The notes under the pieces were generated by a model. The model did no database searches. It saw nothing but the letters and a program-made list of their open reading frames with translations, and was not told the DNA's origin. Positions 32,344 to 40,610 of a DNA stretch of 64,000 nt are shown here, piece after piece. The translations under genes and the position numbers were made by a program. The stretch is from Aquabacter sediminis (GTDB taxonomy: Bacteria; Pseudomonadota; Alphaproteobacteria; Rhizobiales; Xanthobacteraceae): NCBI RefSeq assembly GCF_028863665.1, contig NZ_JARBFX010000004.1, positions 124,001 to 188,000 on the forward strand, read 5' to 3'. Every line of letters starts with the position of its first letter. Position 1 is the first letter of the stretch.

Positions 32344-33492
32344 ATGCATTTCGCCCTTTCGCCCGAACAGAGCGCCTTCGCCGACACCATCCGCCGGTTC
32401 GCCCGCGCGGAGCTGGCGGAGGGCGCCCTTCAGCGTGCGCATTCCGCCAGCTTTCCCTGGGACGTGGCCCAGCGCCTCGCCGAGATGGGCCTTCTGGGTA
32501 TCACCGTGCGCGAGGAGGATGGCGGCATCGGCGGCACCCTGATGGATGCGGTCACCGCCATCCAGGAGCTTGCGCTCGTGTGCCCCAAGAGCGCCGATGT
32601 GGTGCAGGCTGGAAATTTCGGCCCGCTGCGCACATTCGCCGAATATGCCAGCCCGGCCCAGAAAGAGCGCTTCCTGCCCGACCTGCTCGCGGGCCGCAAT
32701 CTCATCGCGCTTGGCATGAGCGAGCCGGATGCCGGCTCCGCCGTCACCGAGCTGAAGACCACGGCCCGCCCGGACGGCGAGGGGTTCCGGATCACCGGCT
32801 CCAAGGTCTTCTCCACCCACAGCCCGGAGGCCAACCTCTTCCTCGTCTATGTGCGCTTCGGACCGGGGGTCGGCGGCATCGGGTCGGTGCTGCTGGAGCG
32901 GGGGATGGAGGGCTTTTCCATCGGCCAGCCCTCCGCCTTCATGAGCGGCGAGGAATGGTGCCAGCTCTACATGGAAGACTGCTACATCCCCAAGGAGAAC
33001 GTCCTGCTCGGGCCGGGCGGGTTCAAGAAGCAGATTTCGGGATTCAACGTGGAGCGCATCGGCAATGCGTCCCGTTCGCTGGCGCTGGGCCGGCACGCCT
33101 ATGAGGTCGCCCGCGAGCATGCCCTCACGCGCCATCAGTTCGGCCGGGCCTTGTGCGAATTCCAGGGGTTGCAATGGAAGTTCGCCGACATGGCGCTGAA
33201 GCTGGAAAGCGCGCAGCTGCTCCTCTACCGCGCCGCCGCGAGCGCAGATGGCGGCTTGCCTTCTCCCTACGAGACCGCCATCGCGAAACTTGCCTGCAAC
33301 CAGGCCGGCTTCGAGGTGGCCAATGATGCCTTGCAGGTGATGGGTGCCTATGGCTACAGCACCGAAGCCCTGGTGGAATATTGCGTGAAGCGGACGCGCG
33401 GCTGGATGATTGCCGGCGGCTCCATTGAAGTCCTCAAGAACCGCGTCGCCGAGCATGTGTTCGACCGGCGCTTCAGTCAGCGTGCATCATGA
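32344..33492 (+). CDS. Acyl-CoA dehydrogenase family protein (paralogue 2 of 2), catalytic Glu absent
   Basis: A 382-residue paralogue of the protein at 29046-30212 with which it shares long blocks such as RIGNASRSLALGR, QFGRALCEFQGLQWKFADM and RTRGWMIAGGSIEVLKNR. As there, the IYEGT Glu is Gly (IAGGS). ATG 32344 follows a short leader after the LysR dyads; upstream in-frame codons lie inside the divergent LysR gene. Its stop overlaps the start of the acyl-CoA synthetase by 4 bp. It probably acts directly on the CoA ester made by that synthetase. Confidence 0.88.
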   Translation: MHFALSPEQSAFADTIRRFARAELAEGALQRAHSASFPWDVAQRLAEMGLLGITVREEDGGIGGTLMDAVTAIQELALVCPKSADVVQAGNFGPLRTFAEYASPAQKERFLPDLLAGRNLIALGMSEPDAGSAVTELKTTARPDGEGFRITGSKVFSTHSPEANLFLVYVRFGPGVGGIGSVLLERGMEGFSIGQPSAFMSGEEWCQLYMEDCYIPKENVLLGPGGFKKQISGFNVERIGNASRSLALGRHAYEVAREHALTRHQFGRALCEFQGLQWKFADMALKLESAQLLLYRAAASADGGLPSPYETAIAKLACNQAGFEVANDALQVMGAYGYSTEALVEYCVKRTRGWMIAGGSIEVLKNRVAEHVFDRRFSQRAS

Positions 33493-35591
33493 CCGCGTCT
33501 CTTCAGCCTTTGTCCGTGCCCGCATCCGCCTGGGCCGATGCTCTCCTGCGCCCCCGCTCGGTGGCGCTTGTGGGCGTGTCGGATGATCTCACGAAGACCG
33601 CCGCCCGCCCGCTCCAGTTCCTGCGCCGCGCGGGATTTCCGCACCGCATCTATCCGGTCAATCCCACCCGCGCGACGGTGCAGGGCGAGAGGGCTTATCC
33701 GTCTTTGGCGGCGCTCCCCGAGCGACCGGACCATGCCTTCATCGTGGCCGGGACGGAAGCGGCCATCGCGGCCGTGGAGCAGTGCGGCCAACTGGGGATC
33801 CCGGTGGCCACCATCCTTGCCGGGGGCTTCTCCGAATCCGGCCCGGACGGCGATGCCAATGAACGCAGGCTGAAGGCGTTGGCGGCGCGCCATGGCGTGC
33901 GGGTGCTGGGGCCGTCCAGTATCGGCATCGTCAACCTGCACGAGCGGCTTGTCCTGACGGCGAACGCTGCCTTCGCGGAGCCGGATTTGCCTGCCGGGCG
34001 GATTTTTGTCGGCTCGCACAGCGGCAGCCTCATCGGGGCGCTGGTGTCGCGCGGGAAGGCGCGCGGCGTGGGGTTTGCGGGGCTGGTGTCGGTGGGCGTC
34101 GAGAGCGACCTCAGCATGGGGGAGATCTGCACGGCCACCCTCGATGACCCGAACATCTCGGGCTATCTGCTCTTCCTCGAATCCATGCGCCATGCCGATG
34201 CCCTTGAGGCGTTCGCCCACGCCGCGGCGCGCCGGGGCAAGCCGGTTGCGGCCTATAAGCTCGGCCGCTCGCCCGAGGCTGCAGAACTGGCGGTCTCCCA
34301 CACGGGCGCCCTTGCCGGGGCCGATGATGTGGCGGATGCCTTCCTGCGGGAGTGCGGCATCGCCCGTGTGGACTCCTTTGAAGGACTTCTCGACATCATC
34401 CCCGTTCTGGAGAAGCTTCCGGCGCGGCCTGCCCGCCGCACGCCCACAGTGGGCGTTGTCACCACCACGGGCGGGGGCGCGGCGATGGCCGTGGACCAGC
34501 TTGCGGTGCGTGGCGTGTCGGTGATCCCGCCCTCCGAGGATACGCGGGCGCGGCTGGCGGCTGCGGGTGTGAGCGCGGGCCATGGACGCATCGTCGACCT
34601 GACATTGGCGGGGACACGCTACGAGGTCATGAAGGCCACGCTGGATGTGATGCTGACCGCCCCGGAATTTGATCTGGTGCTGGCCACGGTGGGGTCATCC
34701 GCGCGCTTCCAGCCGGACCTTGCGGTGAAGCCGGTGATCGATGCCGGGCATGAGCACGAGCGGCCGGTGGCCGCCTTCATCGTGCCCGACGCGCCCGAGG
34801 CGCTGGTGCGTTTGGCACAGGCAGGCATCCCCAATTTCCGCGCACCGGAGACGTGTGGAGACGTGATCGCGGCGGCCTTTGCCCGGCGCGCCCCGCGTGC
34901 GCGCCCTATGCTGCCGGCGGCGGGGCATGAGGACGCCACCGCGCGCCTGCTGGACGAGGCGACGGCCTATGAGCTGTTCGCGAAGGTGGGCATCCCCCAC
35001 GCCCCGGTCATGCTTCTGGACGCGGATGGGCCGGTTCCCCGCCTGCCCTTCTCGTACCCGGTCGTCGCCAAGGTCCTGCACGCTGAGATCGCTCACAAAA
35101 CGGAAATGGGCGGGGTGGAGCTTGGGATTCCCGATGCCGAGGCGCTAGCCGAAGCGATGCGGCGCATCAAGCGGACAGTGGAAGCACGAAAGCCGGGGAT
35201 TGCCGTGTCTCGCATTCTCGTTCAGCCGATGACCCGTGGGCTGGGAGAGGCCCTTATCGGCTTCCGTCGGGATCCACAGGTCGGGCCGGTCGTGATGCTG
35301 GCGGCTGGGGGTGTGTTTACCGAGCTATATCGCGACCGCAGCCTCCGCCTCGCTCCCATCGACCGCGACGGCGCGCTGGAGATGATTGCGGAGGTGAAGG
35401 CGATGCGGATGCTGGACGGCTATCGCGGCAAGCCGAAGGGCGACCTCCCGGCGCTGGCGGATGCAATCGTGGCCGTCTCTCGCCTCGCCATGGAGCCGGG
35501 GATTGACGAGGCGGAGATTAATCCGGTCCTCATCCGGCCTGTCGGAGAGGGCGTGGTGGCTGTGGATGCATTGGTACGGCGCGTGGGCTGA
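33489..35591 (+). CDS. NDP-forming acyl-CoA synthetase (acetate-CoA ligase family, fused alpha-beta)
   Basis: A 700-residue fused enzyme. CoA-binding domain about 15-150 (LRPRSVALVGVSDD); succinyl-CoA-ligase-like domains to about 460 with AVSHTGALAGADD, the His that is phosphorylated in this family; ATP-grasp domain from about 485 to the end, containing FSYPVVAKVLHAEIAHKTEMGGVELG and the end motif EINPVLIRP. It makes acyl-CoA from an acid, CoA and ATP with ADP formation, or the reverse. It is translationally coupled (ATGA) to the acyl-CoA dehydrogenase, forming a two-gene unit for activation then oxidation of a carboxylic acid. Confidence 0.9.
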   Translation: MTASLQPLSVPASAWADALLRPRSVALVGVSDDLTKTAARPLQFLRRAGFPHRIYPVNPTRATVQGERAYPSLAALPERPDHAFIVAGTEAAIAAVEQCGQLGIPVATILAGGFSESGPDGDANERRLKALAARHGVRVLGPSSIGIVNLHERLVLTANAAFAEPDLPAGRIFVGSHSGSLIGALVSRGKARGVGFAGLVSVGVESDLSMGEICTATLDDPNISGYLLFLESMRHADALEAFAHAAARRGKPVAAYKLGRSPEAAELAVSHTGALAGADDVADAFLRECGIARVDSFEGLLDIIPVLEKLPARPARRTPTVGVVTTTGGGAAMAVDQLAVRGVSVIPPSEDTRARLAAAGVSAGHGRIVDLTLAGTRYEVMKATLDVMLTAPEFDLVLATVGSSARFQPDLAVKPVIDAGHEHERPVAAFIVPDAPEALVRLAQAGIPNFRAPETCGDVIAAAFARRAPRARPMLPAAGHEDATARLLDEATAYELFAKVGIPHAPVMLLDADGPVPRLPFSYPVVAKVLHAEIAHKTEMGGVELGIPDAEALAEAMRRIKRTVEARKPGIAVSRILVQPMTRGLGEALIGFRRDPQVGPVVMLAAGGVFTELYRDRSLRLAPIDRDGALEMIAEVKAMRMLDGYRGKPKGDLPALADAIVAVSRLAMEPGIDEAEINPVLIRPVGEGVVAVDALVRRVG

Positions 35592-35894
35592 GCAGATCGC
35601 GTCCCTCGCTGTCGACGTGTGAGCGTGCAGCCTGGGCGGCATGCCGGAAGGTGTGCCGCTCGTGGGGTCGCCCTTAAGGGCCAGTTCGGTGCCGAAGCGG
35701 TCCTCGCCGGCGCGCTGGCCGCCCCGCTGGCCGCCCCGCTGGCCAGGCGTACTCCATGGGCTCAGACCTGATCATCGGGGAAGAGGCGATCTGCCTTTCC
35801 AGAAGCGCAACCGCCTGACAGGGGCGCGGGGCCCTCGCGACGCGGAAGGAGTTCGTATTATAAACGGACACTTTTCGCGGGACTCATATCGAAG
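35592..35894. other. Intergenic region with a 12-bp tandem repeat and a dyad
   Basis: No supported gene in 303 bases. At 35714-35744 the 12-bp unit GCTGGCCGCCCC is present 2.6 times. Just upstream of the next gene, GTTCGT-ATTATAA-ACGGAC (35853-35871) is an imperfect dyad, one mismatch, with a TATTATAA core that could be the -10 region of the double HxlR gene. Short frames here have skewed composition and no ribosome binding site. Confidence 0.5.
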
Positions 35895-37046
35895 ATGGTC
35901 AGGGACAAGGGCCCGGAGGCTGCACGGGGCAGCGAGCGCGCACGGCCGGTGGCTCAACTTTTCGAGCGCAACTGCTCCGTGGGTCGGACGATTTCGATTG
36001 TCTCTGATGCCTGGAGCTTTCTCATCATTCGAGAGGCTTTCTTCGGCGCGCAGCGGTTCGAGGAGTTCCGCACCGCCCTCGGCCTGCCTCGGGGCACGCT
36101 GTCCGAGCGCCTGAAGCGCCTGACCATGCGGGGCATTTTCCGGCAGGTGCACTACTCGGACACGTCGAGCCGGGTGGAATATCATCTGACGCGATGCGGC
36201 ATGGATCTCTATCCGAGCTTCGTCGCCCTGATCCGCTTCGGCGACCGCTGGCTCTGCGGGCCGGAGGGGCCGCCACTCAAGCTGATCCATGCGACCTGCG
36301 GACAGGAGTGCGAGCCTTATGTGGCCTGCTCGCATTGCCTGGGAGAGGTGCACGCCCACCGTGTCAGCTACCGGGATGGCCCCGGCGCCGGGCGTACACC
36401 GGTGGAGCCGGCCAAGCGCGCGCGGCGGACGGCCGAATCCGCCAGCTTCTCACAGGGACGCCCGAGTTCCGTGTCCCGCTCTCTGGAGATTATCGGTGAC
36501 CGCTGGAGCTTCCTCATCCTGCGGGAGGCCTTCTTCGGCGTGCGTCGGTTCGACCAGCTTCAGAACGAACTCAAGATTGCACCGAACATTCTTGCGGAGC
36601 GGCTCGGCCGTCTCGTGGCGCGAGGCGTGTTCGAGCGGCGCAAGTATCAGGACTTGCCCGAACGCTTCGAATACCGCCTGACCGAGATGGGCAAGGATCT
36701 CTACGGCGCCTTCATTTCCATGGCGGCATGGGGAGATCGATGGTTGTCTGGGGGCGATCCGCCGCTCATCCTGACGCATCTGGATTGCGGGCATGATTTT
36801 TCGGCGGTCGTCATCTGCAACAAGTGCCGGCAGCCGGTCGAGGCCCACGCGATGCGCTATCGGCTGAACTACGATCCGGCCAGATACGGCGCGCCCCAGG
36901 CGAGTGATCGCATGGAGCGCGTGATGGCGGGGGCGGCGGGCGGGACCCAGGCAAAGGAGCCCGCGCGCAAAGCTGGAAAGGCTACTTCTTCACCAGCGGG
37001 CACTGGCTCTCGGACAGCGGCCGGAAAGCCTGGTCGCCGGGGATGA
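35895..37046 (+). CDS. Double HxlR-type regulator: two winged helices each followed by a Cys cluster
   Basis: A 383-residue protein made of two homologous halves. Half 1: HxlR winged helix about 24-122 (SDAWSFLIIREAFFGAQRFEEF, then TLSERLKRLTMRGIF), then CGQECEPYVACSHC at 135-148. Half 2: HxlR winged helix about 192-286 (GDRWSFLILREAFFGVRRFDQL, ILAERLGRLVARGVF), then CGHDFSAVVICNKC at 298-311. Ordinary HxlR proteins have one domain and dimerise; this one may be a built-in pseudo-dimer, with the Cys clusters as metal or redox sites. The basic Ala/Gly/Lys tail overlaps the convergent binding-protein gene by 65 bp. It probably regulates the surrounding operons. Confidence 0.85.
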   Translation: MVRDKGPEAARGSERARPVAQLFERNCSVGRTISIVSDAWSFLIIREAFFGAQRFEEFRTALGLPRGTLSERLKRLTMRGIFRQVHYSDTSSRVEYHLTRCGMDLYPSFVALIRFGDRWLCGPEGPPLKLIHATCGQECEPYVACSHCLGEVHAHRVSYRDGPGAGRTPVEPAKRARRTAESASFSQGRPSSVSRSLEIIGDRWSFLILREAFFGVRRFDQLQNELKIAPNILAERLGRLVARGVFERRKYQDLPERFEYRLTEMGKDLYGAFISMAAWGDRWLSGGDPPLILTHLDCGHDFSAVVICNKCRQPVEAHAMRYRLNYDPARYGAPQASDRMERVMAGAAGGTQAKEPARKAGKATSSPAGTGSRTAAGKPGRRG

Positions 37047-38220
37047 CCTGGACGAGCTTGTAGTAGTCCCACGGATACTTGGACTCCGCAGGGGTCTTGA
37101 CCTGGTAGACATACATGTCGTGAACAAACCGGCCATCGGCCCGCAGGTATCCGCCCTTGGCGAAGAAGTCGTTGACCTTCATCTCGCGCATCTTGGCAAG
37201 GACGGCTTGCGCCTCGTCGGTGCCCGCGGCTTCGACCGCCTTCAGGTAGAAGATGGTCGAGGAATAATCGCCGGCATCGCCCATATGCGGCTTGCGCCCC
37301 ATGCGTGCCTCGAACTTCTTGGAGAAGGCGCGGGTTTCATCGTCCCGATCCCAGTAGAAGGCATTGGTCAGGACGAGCCCCTGCGCGTTTTCAAGGCCCA
37401 TGGAGTGCACGTCCGTGATCCAGACAAGGAGGCCCGCCAGCGATTGCTTGCCCGACTGGGTGAGGCCGAAATCGTGGGCCGCCTTCACGGCGTTGATGAA
37501 GACGGTGCCGGATCCGGCGACGGCGATGACATCAGCGCCCGACCCCTGGGCCTGAAGCATGAAGGAGCCGTGGTCCAAGGTGTTGATGGGGTAGCGGACG
37601 GAGCCGACCACCTGGCCGCCGCCGGCCTTGACCACCGCCGCGGTGTCGGCTTCCAGCGCATGGCCGAAGGCGTAGTCGGCCGTGAGGAAGAACCAACGCT
37701 TCTTGCCTTGCTTGATGAGCGCGTTGCCCGTGCCGACGGCAAGTGCGTAGGTGTCATAGGCATAGTGGATGGTGTTCGGGGTGCAGGCGTCGCCCGTCAG
37801 GCGTGAGGATCCCGATCCGTTGACGATGGCGATCCCGTTCTTCTCCTTCGCGACGCTGGCGACACCCATGGCGACCGCGGAATTGATCAAGTTGGCGATC
37901 ATGTCCACCTGGTCCACATCGAACCATTCCTTGGCCTTGGAAATGGCGACCTCGGTCTTGTTCTGGTGGTCCGCCACGATGACGTCGATGGGCTTGCCGA
38001 GAACCTTGCCGCCAAAGTCCTCCACCGCCATCTTCACGGCCGTGACGGATCCTTCTCCCGCCTCGTGCGAGAACTGGCCCGACATATCCGTGAGCACACC
38101 GATCTTGACGGTGCCATTGGCCATTTTCCCCTGAGGCGCCGCCGGCTGCGCCTGCGCCAGACACGGCATCGGGATGGCAAGCGCCGCGCATACCATAAGT
38201 GACTGGACGATCCGGGACAT
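36982..38220 (-). CDS. Orphan ABC substrate-binding protein (paralogue 3 of 3)
   Basis: A 412-residue Peripla_BP_6-type protein with signal MSRIVQSLMVCAALAIPMPCLAQAQ. VKIGVLTDMSGQFSHEAGEGS, IVADHQNKTEVAISKAKEW, FFLTADYAFGHALEADT and the C-terminal YYKLVQVIPGDQAFRPLSES are shared with the proteins at 16085 and 26512. GGAGGAAAATC precedes the ATG at 38220. It diverges from the thioesterase operon and has no transporter genes beside it. Its ligand is probably the substrate of the 38543-42944 operon. Confidence 0.88.
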   Translation of the reverse strand: MSRIVQSLMVCAALAIPMPCLAQAQPAAPQGKMANGTVKIGVLTDMSGQFSHEAGEGSVTAVKMAVEDFGGKVLGKPIDVIVADHQNKTEVAISKAKEWFDVDQVDMIANLINSAVAMGVASVAKEKNGIAIVNGSGSSRLTGDACTPNTIHYAYDTYALAVGTGNALIKQGKKRWFFLTADYAFGHALEADTAAVVKAGGGQVVGSVRYPINTLDHGSFMLQAQGSGADVIAVAGSGTVFINAVKAAHDFGLTQSGKQSLAGLLVWITDVHSMGLENAQGLVLTNAFYWDRDDETRAFSKKFEARMGRKPHMGDAGDYSSTIFYLKAVEAAGTDEAQAVLAKMREMKVNDFFAKGGYLRADGRFVHDMYVYQVKTPAESKYPWDYYKLVQVIPGDQAFRPLSESQCPLVKK

Positions 38221-38404
38221 GATTTTCCTCCTCCCTGCGTGCGCGGTTTGGCCCACGCGACGTGCCTGATTGTTGCTACGGTAAATGGACGGACGAATGG
38301 GCCGCTTGGCGAAGGCTCCGTTCTCCGTATGGCTGAGCACTGTCTGGCTGATCAGCGCTCCGGCATTTTTGCTGCGTTACCTGGATCTCTACGGGATCGC
38401 TCCA

Positions 38405-38440
38405 TTGACAACAGCATTTTCAGTCTAATAATGCAAGTCA
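38405..38440 (+). promoter_or_regulatory. Promoter with shared operator (thioesterase operon)
   Basis: A -35 TTGACA (38405-38410), 16-bp spacer and -10 AATAAT (38427-38432) run directly into GCAAGTCA (38433-38440) and TAGAG. The same -35, spacer length, -10 and downstream GCAAGTCA occur at 46778-46813 on the other strand, ahead of the coxMSL-like operon. The conserved block after the -10 lies at the expected transcription start, so a repressor bound there would block both. The rest of the 322-bp divergent region 38221-38542 holds a GCGATCGC-centred palindrome (38448-38457) and no gene. Confidence 0.78.
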
Positions 38441-38542
38441 TAGAGCGAGCGATCGCTGCCTGAATTCGGCCGAGCGCAAGGCGTGCGCCGGCTCGGCGCC
38501 GATCGGGCGCGTGCCTTGCCACCAGTGCTTCAGAGGGTGAAT

Positions 38543-39004
38543 GTGACTGCGCGCGCCACACCGGAAAGGCGATCCGCCTATCGACATTTCCGCGAGATCA
38601 CGACCCGGTGGATGGACAATGATGTCTACCGGCACATCAACAACGTGGTCTATTATTCCTTCTTCGATACGGCCGTTTGCCAGTATCTGATCGAGGCGGA
38701 TGTTCTCGATATTGAGCACAGCCCGGTCATCGGCCTCGTAGCCGAGACACGGTGCCAGTATTTCTCCTCCATCGCCTTTCCCCAGCGGGTGACCGCGGGT
38801 CTGCGGGTGGGGCGGCTCGGAACCAGCAGTGTCCGCTACGAAATCGGCCTGTTCCGGAATGCGGATGAGACCGCGGCGGCGCAGGGGCATTTCGTCCACG
38901 TCTATGTGGATCGTGCCAGCCAGCGCCCTGTGCCGCTCCCCCCCAAGCTGCGCGAGATTCTTTCCCCTTTGGTCGTCCCGTCCGACCTTATTCAGGAGGC
39001 CTAA
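38543..39004 (+). CDS. Hotdog-fold acyl-CoA thioesterase (4HBT/YbgC type)
   Basis: A 153-residue thioesterase. TTRWMDNDVYRHINNVVYYSFFDTA at about 17-41 matches the D-x-D-x-x-x-H-x-N-N-x-x-Y signature of YbgC/4-hydroxybenzoyl-CoA thioesterases, with the nucleophilic or base Asp. No initiating ATG fits; GTG 38543 has AGAGGG 6 bp upstream and is chosen, GTG 38537 is an alternative. It is the first gene of the five-gene operon and 103 bp from the shared promoter. It would release a free acid or CoA from a pathway thioester. Confidence 0.85.
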   Translation: MTARATPERRSAYRHFREITTRWMDNDVYRHINNVVYYSFFDTAVCQYLIEADVLDIEHSPVIGLVAETRCQYFSSIAFPQRVTAGLRVGRLGTSSVRYEIGLFRNADETAAAQGHFVHVYVDRASQRPVPLPPKLREILSPLVVPSDLIQEA

Positions 39005-39778
39005 ATGAGCGAGCTTCTGGTCGCCGTGGATGGCCCGATCGCGACGGTGACACTGAATCGCCCCGCGCAACGCAATGCCATGACGCTCGCCATGTGGCAG
39101 GGTGTGGCCGGCATCTTTTCCGAGCTTTCGCGCGACAATACGGTGCGCGCCATCCTGTTGACCGGCGCGGGTCAGGATTTCAGCGTCGGCGCGGACATTG
39201 CGGAGTTTCCCCGCGTGCGCCACACCCTTGAACAGAGCATCGCCTATGAAGAGGCGGTGGATGCGTGCTCGGATGCCATCGCCGGTGCGGGCAAGCCGAC
39301 CATCGCCGTCTTGTCGGGCTATTGCCTGGGCGGGGGATGCCACCTGTCCATGGCGTGTGACTTCCGCATTGCGGGGCCGTCCGCCATTCTCGGCATTCCG
39401 GCGGCGCGGCTGTCCATCGTTTATGGCGTGCGCAGCACCCAGCGACTGTTTGCGCTGGTAGGGCTGACCCAAGCCAAGCGCATCCTGTTCACCGCAGATC
39501 GTATCCCGGCGGATGAAGCGGCGCGCATCGGGCTCGTGGATGGCGTGGAGGATGATGCGCAGGCGGCGGCGCGTGCTCTGGCGGCCCGCATGGCGGAGAA
39601 TGCGCCGCTCTCCCTGGCCGGTGCGAAATTCATCCTGGACGGCCTCGCCATGGGGCCGGGCGCGCTTGATCTGGCCGATGCGCAGGCCCGCATCGATGCT
39701 GCCTCGCGCAGCTTTGACTACCAGGAAGGGCGCAATGCCTTTGCCGAGAAGCGCCCGCCGCGCTTCGAGGGGCGGTAA
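39005..39778 (+). CDS. Crotonase-superfamily protein lacking both hydratase glutamates
   Basis: A 257-residue crotonase-fold protein. LTGAGQDFSVGADIAEFP and GYCLGGGCHLSMACDFRIAG form the CoA site and oxyanion hole. The two Glu of enoyl-CoA hydratase, normally in AQPEI and in the following helix, are replaced: the first region reads LGIPAARLSIVYG and the second reads LTQAKRILFTADRI. It is therefore unlikely to be a simple hydratase and may be a decarboxylase, isomerase or C-C hydrolase. It starts one base after the thioesterase stop. Confidence 0.85.
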   Translation: MSELLVAVDGPIATVTLNRPAQRNAMTLAMWQGVAGIFSELSRDNTVRAILLTGAGQDFSVGADIAEFPRVRHTLEQSIAYEEAVDACSDAIAGAGKPTIAVLSGYCLGGGCHLSMACDFRIAGPSAILGIPAARLSIVYGVRSTQRLFALVGLTQAKRILFTADRIPADEAARIGLVDGVEDDAQAAARALAARMAENAPLSLAGAKFILDGLAMGPGALDLADAQARIDAASRSFDYQEGRNAFAEKRPPRFEGR

Positions 39779-39797
39779 CGGCCGGGAGGAATTGGCG

Positions 39798-40559
39798 ATG
39801 AAGATGCATGTGCTATCCGGTGGCCGTCTGCGGATGAAGCGGCACGTCTATGAGCCGGATGCCGACCGCAGCGAGACCATCGAGCTTCCCGTCTCATCCA
39901 TCCTCCTGCGCCACCCGCAGGGCAATGTGCTGTTCGATACTGGCTGCCATCCCTCCGTGGTGACGCAGGCGGAGGCGCGTTGGGGCGGCGTCGCCCGCGC
40001 TATGACCCCGATCATGGGGCCGCAGGACAATGTGGTCTCGCAGCTCGCCTGCACCGGCCTCGGGCCGGACGATATCGATGTGGTGATCTGCTCGCACTTC
40101 CATCCCGATCACTGCGGCTGCAATGCCTTTTTCCGCCGCGCGACGATGGTTGTGCACGCCGACGAGATGGCGGCCGCGCGCGCCGAAAATGCGCAGGCGG
40201 CCGGCTATCTGCCGGTGGAGTGGGACCAGCCCAATCCGGTCGATCTGATCGATGGGCAGAGGGATCTGTTCGGGGACGGGCGCATCACCCTCATCCCGCT
40301 GCCGGGCCACACGCCTGGGCTCACGGGAGCGTTGGTATCTCTCGACCAGGACGGCGCCTTCCTGCTGGCCTCCGATGCGGTGAGCCTGCGCTCCAGCCTG
40401 GAAGCGGACCTGGTGCCGAAGAACACCTGGAATGCTGATCTCTACCGGAACTCCCTCGACGAGATCCGCAGGATCGAGGCCGCAGGCGCGACCGTGCTCT
40501 GCGGCCATGACGATGCCCAGTGGGCCACGCTCCGCAAGGGTGCGGACGCCTACCAATAG
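39798..40559 (+). CDS. Metallo-beta-lactamase-fold hydrolase (lactonase-like), paralogue 3 of 3
   Basis: A 253-residue MBL-fold hydrolase. ICSHFHPDHCGCNAFF contains HxHxDH, LPGHTPGLTG and LLASDAVSLRSSL supply further ligands, and the end is VLCGHDDAQWATL. MHVLSGGRLRMKRHVY at the N-terminus matches AttM/BlcC-type lactonases, which hydrolyse gamma-butyrolactone or acyl-homoserine lactones. GGGAGGAATTGGCG precedes ATG 39798. In this operon a ring lactone of a hydroxy acid is the most plausible substrate. Confidence 0.88.
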   Translation: MKMHVLSGGRLRMKRHVYEPDADRSETIELPVSSILLRHPQGNVLFDTGCHPSVVTQAEARWGGVARAMTPIMGPQDNVVSQLACTGLGPDDIDVVICSHFHPDHCGCNAFFRRATMVVHADEMAAARAENAQAAGYLPVEWDQPNPVDLIDGQRDLFGDGRITLIPLPGHTPGLTGALVSLDQDGAFLLASDAVSLRSSLEADLVPKNTWNADLYRNSLDEIRRIEAAGATVLCGHDDAQWATLRKGADAYQ

Positions 40560-40610
40560 GGACCGTCCGGTTTCTCTCTCGAACACATAATCGCGGAAGG
40601 CGAAACGTCC

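Noticed and set aside
38448-38457. AGCGATCGCT palindrome as an operator
   Set aside because: The GCGATCGC core is a self-complementary octamer that occurs by chance in GC-rich genomes, and it is not repeated at the sister promoter near 46790.
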